Shown one piece after another: positions 1 through 5,656 of a stretch of DNA of 5,656 nucleotides. Position 1 is the stretch's first letter. Every line of letters starts with the position of its first letter. The notes below the pieces were generated by a model that did no database searches, had not been told where the DNA came from, and was given only the letters and a program-made list of their open reading frames with translations. The translations under genes were made by a program, and so were the position numbers. The stretch spans positions 1 through 5,656 of the forward strand of contig JAFDJF010000203.1 in the NCBI GenBank assembly GCA_019307645.1. The letters are read 5' to 3'. The stretch is from Deltaproteobacteria bacterium (GTDB taxonomy: Bacteria > Desulfobacterota > DSM-4660 > Desulfatiglandales > Desulfatiglandaceae).

Positions 1-845
1 ATTTTGCAAAAAAACTCCTTGCCGATGCCGGCGTACCCGAACTTCCCGAAGGAACAGAAGTAGCGCAACTGCTCGGCTGGACCGAAGCCACAGCCGGTCC
101 CCTTGTAGAGACCGCACTCAAGCACGAAAAGGTGGCCCTCATTGCCAATGCGCTCGGTACACCTCCTGCAGATGTGGTCAAAGACGTTAAAGATGCGGGA
201 CGGATGGTTGCCGCGCTCTGCGGCAGTGTAAAACACGCCCTTAAGCATAAAGAAGCAGGTATTGATATCCTAGTCTGTCAGGGTATGGAAGGCGGCGGCC
301 ACACGGGAGATGTGGGGAGCATCGTCCTCTGGCCCGAAGTCATTGCTGCAGTTGATCCTTTACCCGTGCTTGCCGCAGGGGGAATCGGAAGCGGCAGGCA
401 GATGGCGGCGGCCATGGCCATGGGCGCTGCCGGCGTCTGGTCGGGCTCGCTCTGGCTCACGGTGACTGAGTCCGACTGGCCGGAAGAGAGCAAACAGTCT
501 TATCTCAACGCCACCAGCCGTGACACCGTTCGCACACGCGCCTGGACCGGAAAGCCCGCTCGTTTTCTCAGAAACGACTGGTCCGACGCATGGGATGCTG
601 CTGACACCCCTGATCCGCTGGGTCTGCCTTTGCAGTTTATGGTAACTGCCGAGGCTGTTGTACGCGGAAACACATATGCTGCAAAGGCCCAAAAGGTGGC
701 GTTCAATCCTGCCGGTCAGATCATTGGCTCCGTAAATACCGTTAAACCTGCCCGACTGGTGATCCAGGAAATGGTTGAAGACTATCTGGATGCAGTGGAA
801 CGTCTGAATGATCTTATGCCGGAGCAAACTATAATGGAGGATTAA
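1..845 (+). CDS. FMN-dependent TIM-barrel oxidoreductase, nitronate monooxygenase-like (copy 1, 5' end missing)
   Basis: The reading frame is open from base 3 at the left edge to TAA at 843-845, so about 280 C-terminal residues are present. By comparison with the complete copy downstream, about 98 N-terminal residues lie outside the window. GTG at 132 is not the start, because the homologous protein sequence continues upstream of it in frame. Visible motifs are QGMEGGGHTG (bases 279-308), which matches the superfamily's FMN/active-site loop with its histidine, and AAGGIGSGRQ followed by a GAAGVWSGS strand, the FMN-phosphate site of the barrel. Family knowledge: these enzymes hold FMN non-covalently and act on nitronates, enoyl thioesters or ring-degradation CoA esters. 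The true substrate is not shown by the sequence. It ends with six residues (QTIMED) that the second copy lacks. Family confidence is high, exact reaction low. Confidence 0.9.
   Translation, partial: FAKKLLADAGVPELPEGTEVAQLLGWTEATAGPLVETALKHEKVALIANALGTPPADVVKDVKDAGRMVAALCGSVKHALKHKEAGIDILVCQGMEGGGHTGDVGSIVLWPEVIAAVDPLPVLAAGGIGSGRQMAAAMAMGAAGVWSGSLWLTVTESDWPEESKQSYLNATSRDTVRTRAWTGKPARFLRNDWSDAWDAADTPDPLGLPLQFMVTAEAVVRGNTYAAKAQKVAFNPAGQIIGSVNTVKPARLVIQEMVEDYLDAVERLNDLMPEQTIMED
836..840 (+). promoter_or_regulatory. Ribosome binding site for copy 2, inside the end of copy 1
   Basis: GGAGG lies seven bases before ATG 848 and is embedded in the last codons of copy 1. Its TAA ends only two bases before the ATG. 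The two genes are therefore likely to be translated in a coupled way from one mRNA. The motif occupies the six-residue C-terminal extension that copy 2 does not have. Confidence 0.75.
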
Positions 846-847
846 AC

Positions 848-1969
848 ATGCGAACAGAACTTTGTGATAAACTCGGAATCGAATATCCCATTTTTGCATT
901 TACCCATTGCCGTGATGTTGTGGCGGCAGTCAGCAATGCCGGGGGGCTCGGCGTGCTGGGTGCTGTGGGCTTTACCGCAGATCAGCTTGAAGAAAACCTG
1001 AAATGGATCGACGATCATGTGGGAGATAATCCCTATGCGGCTGACATCGTAATCCCGGCCAAGTACGAGGGCAAGGAAAAAGATATGTCTGCCGAAGAGC
1101 TCGAAAAATTACTTCGTGACATGATTCCCAGGGAACACCGGGATTTTGCAAAAAAACTCCTTGCCGATGCCGGCGTACCCGAACTTTCCGAAGAAACGAG
1201 TGTAATGGAACTGCTCGGTTGGACCGCTGCCACAGCCGCTCCCCTTGTAGAGACGGCACTCAAGCACGAAAAGGTGCGGTTGATTGCCAATGCGCTCGGC
1301 ACACCTCCGGCAGATGTGGTTAAAGACATTAAAGACACCGGGCGCATGGTTGCCGCGCTCTGCGGCAGCGTAAAACAGGCCCTTTACCACAAAGAGGCCG
1401 GTATAGACATTGTTATTTGCCAGGGGGGAGAAGGTGGCGGCCATACGGGAGACGTGGGGAGCATCGTCCTCTGGCCTGAAGTCATTGCTGCGGTTGATCC
1501 TTTACCCGTACTTGCGGCAGGGGGAATCGGCAGCGGCAGGCAGATGGCGGCTGCCATGGCCATGGGCGCTGCCGGCGTCTGGTCGGGCTCGCTCTGGCTC
1601 ACAGTGACTGAATCCGACTGGACGCCCGACGGAAAACAGGCTTATCTCAATGCCACCAGCCGCGATACCGTGCGCTCGCGCGCCTTTACCGGAAAACCCT
1701 GCCGGATGCTGAGAAACGACTGGACCGATGCCTGGGATGCAGCCGACACCCCTGATGCACTGGGGCTGCCCTTGCAGTTCATGGTAACTGCAGAGGCTGT
1801 CGTACGCACAAACATGTATCCCGCGCCATCCCAAAAGGTGGCGTTCAATCCCTGCGGCCAGATCATTGGTTCCATCAACACGATTAAACCTGTGCGACTG
1901 GTCATTCAGGAACTGATCGAGGATTATCTGGACGCTGTGGAACGTTTGAATGATCTGATGCCGGAGTGA
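848..1969 (+). CDS. FMN-dependent TIM-barrel oxidoreductase, nitronate monooxygenase-like (copy 2, complete, 373 aa)
   Basis: A complete gene from ATG at 848 to TGA at 1967-1969. The start is fixed by a GGAGG seven bases upstream and by the N-terminal family motif. Visible in order: a PIFAFTHCRDV segment (residues 14-24) leading into NAGGLGVLG (30-38), the first FMN-contact loop; a lysine/glutamate-rich insertion around 60-130; QGGEGGGHTG (192-201) with candidate active-site His199; and AAGGIGSGRQ (223-232) with GAAGVWSGS (240-248), the FMN-phosphate site. Classical nitronate monooxygenases usually have a QxPM-type motif where this protein has PIFAFTHCRDV. From memory, that variant and the length near 375 resemble an actinobacterial subgroup such as M. 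tuberculosis Rv1533. The QGGEGGGHTG loop is also like that of the steroid-ring enzyme IpdC. Nitronate oxidation is therefore doubtful; a reductase, dehydrogenase or double-bond isomerase acting on a CoA ester or enone is an alternative. No signal peptide or membrane segment is seen, so it is probably cytoplasmic. Confidence 0.92.
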   Translation: MRTELCDKLGIEYPIFAFTHCRDVVAAVSNAGGLGVLGAVGFTADQLEENLKWIDDHVGDNPYAADIVIPAKYEGKEKDMSAEELEKLLRDMIPREHRDFAKKLLADAGVPELSEETSVMELLGWTAATAAPLVETALKHEKVRLIANALGTPPADVVKDIKDTGRMVAALCGSVKQALYHKEAGIDIVICQGGEGGGHTGDVGSIVLWPEVIAAVDPLPVLAAGGIGSGRQMAAAMAMGAAGVWSGSLWLTVTESDWTPDGKQAYLNATSRDTVRSRAFTGKPCRMLRNDWTDAWDAADTPDALGLPLQFMVTAEAVVRTNMYPAPSQKVAFNPCGQIIGSINTIKPVRLVIQELIEDYLDAVERLNDLMPE

Positions 1970-1982
1970 ATAGAATGTAATG
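1963..1982 (+). promoter_or_regulatory. Ribosome binding site and start-stop mini-ORF before the EMO-like gene
   Basis: GGAG at 1963-1966 overlaps the last codons of copy 2. It sits eight bases before an ATG at 1975 that is followed at once by TAA (1978-1980). That TAA overlaps the ATG at 1980 of the membrane protein (TAATG). The distance from GGAG to ATG 1980 is 13 bases, longer than usual, so ribosomes may start at 1975, stop, and restart at 1980. The sequence elements are seen directly; the coupling is inferred. Confidence 0.4.
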
Positions 1983-3998
1983 GAACCTCTCTCACAGGCA
2001 ACCAGAGAAATCATGTGGAACATAAGCGGCATTGGGTTGCTTTATGTTCTCTTTCTTATCTCACTCATATGCTTTGGTTTCGGTGTTTACAGGCGAATAC
2101 AATTCTGGAAAAAGGGAAAAGCCGACAATGAGCGATTTTCAGACCCGGCAAAACGGCTCCGGTTTGCGATTAAGGAAGTACTGTTTCAAAACAAGGCTCG
2201 CCAGTCAGGGTATCCGGGATTATTTCACAGCTTAATCTTTTATTCATTTCTCCTCCTACTTGTCACCACAGGTATCATTCTCCTCGACTATGACATCGGC
2301 ACATCCCTTTTTAATGGTTATTTATATGTTTTTTTTACAGTTGGCGCAGAACTGGCGGGCGTTCTTATTTTAGTTGGTGTCCTTATGGCTTTCTGGAGGC
2401 GCTTTGTCCAAAAACCTGCGACCCTGGAAACTGCTTTTGCCGATACATGGGCGCTTTTGCTCCTGGCACTTATCATCATTACCGGGTTTGTGGTGGAGGG
2501 GATCCGCATGGGCGTTGCCGGGGACAAGTGGCACGCACTTTCGCCCGTGGGTTATATGGTATCTTTCCTCTTTTCGGGGGTTGATGCCGATTCCGGAAGC
2601 ATACTGCATGCGGCCGTATGGTGGGCCCATTCTGTTATTGTTTTTTTGTGGATAGCAACCATTCCCTATACGAAATTTGTACATGTTCTGACACTGCCGG
2701 CAAATGCCTTTTTTTCTAAGATGAAACCTCCCGGTGAGCTTGACAGGGTCGACCTGGAAGCCTTAATCGAAAGCGATGATTTTGATGAAGAAGATTTCAA
2801 TGTCGGAATAGACACGACCAATGATTTCACATGGAAACAGCGTCTGGATTTTGACGCATGCGTTTCCTGCGGAAGATGCGAGGAAGTATGCCCGCCGTTT
2901 ATTGCAGGACAACCGTTTTCGCCGAAGAAGTTCATCGCGGACATGAAAGATCTTGTCCTCAGAACCGAAGGGCAGAAAGACACACCGGAAACGGGTACGG
3001 AAATTGTCGGCAATGCATTTGATCCGGAATATGTGTGGCGCTGTCTCACATGCATGGCATGCATACAGGCCTGTCCGGCGTATATCGCCCATGTGGATAC
3101 CTTCGTGGACATTCGCCGGAATGAAGTAACCATGAAAGGCCGCGCTGATGCTGATGTTACCCGGATAATAAGATCAATGGAAACGCAGGGGAATCCTTTT
3201 GGATCACAGCTCACACGGGTCGACTGGATCGAGAGCCTGGATGTTCCGGTGTTGGATGAGGGAGGCTCGTGCGATGTTCTTTACTGGATCGGCTGTTTGA
3301 CCACATTTGATGAAGACAAACAAAAAATAGCCACGGATCTTATTCATATTCTCAACAAAACCGAGATAGACTTCCGTGTGCTGGGTAAGGGGGAAACATG
3401 CTGCGGAGACCCTGCACGCATTTGCGGTGATGAGAATCTTTTTCAAACCGCTGCAAAAGGCCAGATTGAGGGATTAAACAGCCGGGACTTCAAAACACTC
3501 CTGGTGTCCTGTCCGCACTGTTACAATGTATTTAAAAATGAGTACCCTCAATTTGGAGGGAAGTTCAATGTCGTTCACCACAGCGAATTTCTCCGGGACT
3601 TGCTTCAGACCGGCAAGCTGGCAAAACCTGAAAACGGGGACCCGGGCACAATGGTATATCATGACCCGTGTTATCTCGGCAGGTACCAGAAGATATTTGA
3701 TGCGCCAAGGCAGGTTATAAACACCGCAATCAAATCCGAACTTGTTGAAATGAAAAATTGCAGGGAAATGAGCCGCTGCTGCGGCGGTGGCGGCGGTCAT
3801 TTCTGGATGGATACCAGAGAAGGAGAGAGAATCGATACCCTGCGGATTCAAGAGGTGCAGCACACAAAAGCAAATACTCTCGTAACATCCTGTCCCTTTT
3901 GTTTCCACATGCTCCAGGATGCATTAAAGACACTTAACCTTGAAAAAGAAATCAGCATTCAGGATATTTCCAGCCTCCTGGCAATGCCACGAACCTAA
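1980..3998 (+). CDS. Membrane iron-sulfur oxidoreductase, ETF:menaquinone oxidoreductase (EMO/DUF224)-like, 672 aa
   Basis: The predicted role is to pass electrons from reduced electron-transfer flavoprotein to menaquinone at the cytoplasmic membrane. The N-terminal third has about five hydrophobic segments (roughly residues 17-37, 83-102, 114-138, 154-174, 209-228). Histidines 83, 210, 217 and 235 are candidate haem b ligands, as in NarI-like cytochromes. An acidic linker (264-272) leads to two [4Fe-4S] ferredoxin motifs: C294/C297/C300/C304 and C355/C358/C361/C365. Two complete CCG (DUF224) domains follow: C439, C474-C475, C511, C514; and C564, C600-C601, C638, C641. These match the ligand set of the non-cubane clusters in HdrB. 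This domain order is that of proteins such as Swol_0698 of Syntrophomonas wolfei, known from syntrophic fatty-acid and aromatic degraders. HdrD, GlcF and DsrK share parts, but the fused cytochrome domain favours EMO. ATG at 1980 is assumed; ATG at 2013 (residue 12) is possible. All expected cysteines are present. Confidence 0.9.
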   Translation: MEPLSQATREIMWNISGIGLLYVLFLISLICFGFGVYRRIQFWKKGKADNERFSDPAKRLRFAIKEVLFQNKARQSGYPGLFHSLIFYSFLLLLVTTGIILLDYDIGTSLFNGYLYVFFTVGAELAGVLILVGVLMAFWRRFVQKPATLETAFADTWALLLLALIIITGFVVEGIRMGVAGDKWHALSPVGYMVSFLFSGVDADSGSILHAAVWWAHSVIVFLWIATIPYTKFVHVLTLPANAFFSKMKPPGELDRVDLEALIESDDFDEEDFNVGIDTTNDFTWKQRLDFDACVSCGRCEEVCPPFIAGQPFSPKKFIADMKDLVLRTEGQKDTPETGTEIVGNAFDPEYVWRCLTCMACIQACPAYIAHVDTFVDIRRNEVTMKGRADADVTRIIRSMETQGNPFGSQLTRVDWIESLDVPVLDEGGSCDVLYWIGCLTTFDEDKQKIATDLIHILNKTEIDFRVLGKGETCCGDPARICGDENLFQTAAKGQIEGLNSRDFKTLLVSCPHCYNVFKNEYPQFGGKFNVVHHSEFLRDLLQTGKLAKPENGDPGTMVYHDPCYLGRYQKIFDAPRQVINTAIKSELVEMKNCREMSRCCGGGGGHFWMDTREGERIDTLRIQEVQHTKANTLVTSCPFCFHMLQDALKTLNLEKEISIQDISSLLAMPRT

Positions 3999-4086
3999 AG
4001 ATTCGTGCTCAGGTGAAGGCGTTTCGTTACAGCTAACCAGTCTCCGAGGCTGCCTTTGCCTCTAAACCGGAACCATGGAGGAAAGA
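3988..4086. other. Gene end and 88-base gap with two weak hairpins
   Basis: This is the only sizeable gap in the window. CACGAA (3988-3993) pairs with TTCGTG (4002-4007) across the stop codon, a six-pair stem with an eight-base loop. GAGGC (4046-4050) pairs with GCCTC (4058-4062), a five-pair stem with a seven-base loop. Neither is followed by a T run, so neither is a convincing intrinsic terminator. I saw no clear -35/-10 promoter pair. The FAD gene is probably in the same transcript, perhaps with an mRNA structure that alters its level. Confidence 0.3.
4077..4081 (+). promoter_or_regulatory. Ribosome binding site for the FAD dehydrogenase
   Basis: GGAGG five bases before ATG 4087. It overlaps the alternative in-frame ATG at 4075, which has no good Shine-Dalgarno sequence of its own, so 4087 is the preferred start. 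Confidence 0.7.
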
Positions 4087-5656
4087 ATGAATTTATTAAA
4101 ACTGACAAACATTTTTTCACATCTTTCTAATAATTCATTCAAACAGTTTCCCGGAAACCATTCTGCTCAAGATACACCGGACAAATGGGACGATGAAGCG
4201 GACGTGGTCGTGGTGGGTTTCGGGGGCGCTGGTGCCTGTGCGGCCATAGAAGCGTCTGATGCCGGGGCTGATGTGATGATCATCGAACGTTTCAACGGAG
4301 GTGGTGCCACAAATGCCAGCGGCGGCGTCGTATATACCGGCGGCGGCACCAGATATCAGAAGGAGGCCGGATTTGATGATACGCCTGAAAACATGTTCAA
4401 TTATCTCAGGCGTGAAGTAAAAGGCGTTGTAAAAGACAGTACGCTAAAAACATTTTGTGAACAGAGTAATGACAATTTGACATGGCTTGAAAAACATGGC
4501 GTTCCTTTTGAAGCTTCATTTTGCCCGTATAAAACATCCTATCCGTCGGACAGGTATTATCTCTACTATTCCGGAAATGAATCGTTTGCCCCGTTTATTG
4601 AAGACGCAACGCCTGCGCCTCGCGGACACAGGGCCAGAGGCAAAGGGATTTCAGGGCAGGCGCTTTTTAAACCGTTGAAAGAAGCTGTCAGGGAACGGGG
4701 CATCAGAATTCGTACGCAAAGCAAAGCAACAAGGCTTATCACTGATGAGAATGGAAATGTAACAGGGCTCGAACTTTCGTCAATTGAAGACCGCGGCATC
4801 AAAACAAGGAAGCACATGTTTTTGAACTTCCTGGCATACAAGCTGCGATATTTGATTTTCTTTTATCCGCCCGCGGCCAGATACTTTAAAAAGGCTTTTG
4901 AGAACCTTGAAAAGAAAGGGCGTAAAATCCGTGTGCGTGCACGAAAAGGCGTGATTATTTCAGCAGGCGGTTTTGTCTTTAACCGGGAAATGATCAAAGA
5001 ACATGCACCTGCATACAGGCGTGCAATGTCTCTCGGAACACTGGGCGATGATGGCAGTGGAATAAAATTGGGGATGGATGTTGGGGGCGCAACCGCTGAA
5101 ATGAATCGGGTTTCAGCATGGCGTTTTATTAATCCGCCTGAGGCATTTATTAAGGGAATTCTGGTTGACCGCAGGGGGGAACGCATCTGCAATGAGATGT
5201 ATTATGGCGCCCAGACCGCCGAACTCATGGTAGAAAAGCATCGCGACGAAGGTTTTCTGATAATCGGATCTGACACCTGGAAAAAAGCTCACCGGGATAT
5301 TCTTCCTGACAAGGCCAAGTTTTTCCAGACCATGTGGGCGCTGACTAATCTTTATTACAACAATAAAAAGGCGCGTTCGATCAAGGCGCTGTCGAAAAAA
5401 TGCGGCATTGATGAAGCCGGTCTTCGGGCAACCCTGCAGGAATATAATGATGTTGCTTCAAGCGGTAAGGCAGATCCCAAGGGTAAAATGGCTGATTTTG
5501 TAAAGCCGATTAAACCACCATATTATGCCATAGACTGCTCCCTGGGCGCTCCTTTATTCAACTGTCCGACAATCACGCTGGGTGGACTGGTTGTGGACGA
5601 GGAAGCCGGGGAAGTGAAAAGAAAGGACGGCTCAGTCATCAGAGGTTTGTACGCAG
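4087..5656 (+). CDS. FAD-dependent dehydrogenase, 3-ketosteroid delta-1-dehydrogenase/fumarate reductase flavoprotein family (3' end missing)
   Basis: The frame is open from ATG at 4087 to the right edge, giving 523 codons. Members of this family run about 500-570 residues, so little is missing. After a polar leader of about 37 residues come ADVVVVGFGGAGACAA (Rossmann GxGxxG, G44/G46/G49) with acidic E67 at the end of the second strand, then GGGATNASGGVVYTGGG (71-87), the FAD-pyrophosphate loop. GVIISAGGF (288-296) is the second FAD strand. RRGERICNE (362-370) followed by Y372-Y373, PPYYA (477-481) and TLGGLVVD (497-504) are typical of the KstD-like branch, whose catalytic tyrosines fall in such segments. 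I saw no HPT-type fumarate reductase active-site motif. It probably introduces or removes a double bond in a ring substrate, but the substrate is not shown. A hydrophobic stretch at 244-267 interrupts the FAD domain. A GGAGG five bases before ATG 4087 favours that start over in-frame ATG 4075. Confidence 0.87.
   Translation, partial: MNLLKLTNIFSHLSNNSFKQFPGNHSAQDTPDKWDDEADVVVVGFGGAGACAAIEASDAGADVMIIERFNGGGATNASGGVVYTGGGTRYQKEAGFDDTPENMFNYLRREVKGVVKDSTLKTFCEQSNDNLTWLEKHGVPFEASFCPYKTSYPSDRYYLYYSGNESFAPFIEDATPAPRGHRARGKGISGQALFKPLKEAVRERGIRIRTQSKATRLITDENGNVTGLELSSIEDRGIKTRKHMFLNFLAYKLRYLIFFYPPAARYFKKAFENLEKKGRKIRVRARKGVIISAGGFVFNREMIKEHAPAYRRAMSLGTLGDDGSGIKLGMDVGGATAEMNRVSAWRFINPPEAFIKGILVDRRGERICNEMYYGAQTAELMVEKHRDEGFLIIGSDTWKKAHRDILPDKAKFFQTMWALTNLYYNNKKARSIKALSKKCGIDEAGLRATLQEYNDVASSGKADPKGKMADFVKPIKPPYYAIDCSLGAPLFNCPTITLGGLVVDEEAGEVKRKDGSVIRGLYA

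Larger units (their letters stand above)
1..1966 (+). repeat. Tandem gene duplication, unit of 1142 bases
   Basis: Bases 1-824 align gaplessly with 1143-1966 at a constant offset of 1142, the distance from one copy of the gene to the next. By hand count, 237 of 274 shared residues are identical (about 86%). Exact nucleotide matches include 1-44 with 1143-1186 and 411-460 with 1553-1602. A 64-codon core (288-479 against 1430-1621) is identical in protein, with 11 synonymous base changes only. The left end of copy 1 lies outside the window, so the true extent of the duplicated unit cannot be seen. Confidence 0.93.

Noticed and set aside
132..134. GTG as start codon of the first gene
   Set aside because: The frame is open to the left edge, and the protein upstream of it matches copy 2 residue by residue, so the gene begins outside the window.
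360..899. Long minus-strand open frame of 179 codons
   Set aside because: It lies antisense over copy 1, and a matching frame (1502-2032) lies over copy 2. Both simply mirror the duplicated plus-strand gene; they have no recognisable domain.
2374..2655. 93-codon plus-strand frame inside the membrane domain
   Set aside because: It is an out-of-frame shadow of the membrane protein, and its hydrophobic composition follows from the overlapping transmembrane codons.
2666..3214. Minus-strand open frame of 182 codons within the EMO-like gene
   Set aside because: It overlaps the ferredoxin motifs of a clearly real plus-strand gene and shows no domain or ribosome binding site of its own.
3988..4007. 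Intrinsic terminator after the EMO-like gene
   Set aside because: The stem has only six pairs and is not followed by a run of T, so termination here is not supported.
4087..5656. Fumarate reductase (respiratory) as the function of the FAD protein
   Set aside because: The FAD fold is shared, but I saw no HPT-type active-site segment; the PYYA and TLGGL segments fit the KstD-like branch better.

Overview
The window looks like part of a catabolic or electron-transfer operon from an anaerobic, respiring or syntrophic bacterium. A Desulfobacterota (sulfate-reducer or Syntrophus-like) origin is my best guess. The main reason is the third gene, a fused membrane cytochrome b / iron-sulfur / double-CCG protein of the type that passes electrons from electron-transfer flavoprotein (ETF) to menaquinone in such organisms. 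Base composition is moderate, and all genes lie on the + strand. Taxonomy is inferred from gene content only.

Layout: (1) 1-845, the 3' part of a gene for an FMN-dependent TIM-barrel oxidoreductase of the nitronate monooxygenase/IpdC/FabK superfamily, cut by the left edge. (2) 848-1969, a complete 373-residue tandem paralogue. The two copies align without a gap at an offset of 1142 bases; 237 of 274 shared residues are identical by my hand count. (3) 1980-3998, a 672-residue membrane iron-sulfur oxidoreductase resembling ETF:menaquinone oxidoreductase (EMO, formerly DUF224 protein). (4) 4087-5656, a FAD-dependent dehydrogenase of the 3-ketosteroid delta-1-dehydrogenase / fumarate reductase flavoprotein superfamily, cut by the right edge after 523 codons and probably only a few dozen residues short of its end. 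The gaps are 2, 10 and 88 bases, the first two junctions look translationally coupled, and no terminator separates the genes.

How they may work together (inference): the FAD dehydrogenase and the two FMN enzymes would reduce, oxidise or isomerise a cyclic or enone-type substrate, possibly a steroid-like or alicyclic acid or CoA ester. Reducing equivalents would reach the menaquinone pool through ETF and the membrane protein. No etfAB, acyl-CoA dehydrogenase, CoA ligase or regulator lies inside the window, so substrate and pathway cannot be settled here. I saw no RNA genes, CRISPR arrays, insertion sequences or convincing promoters.
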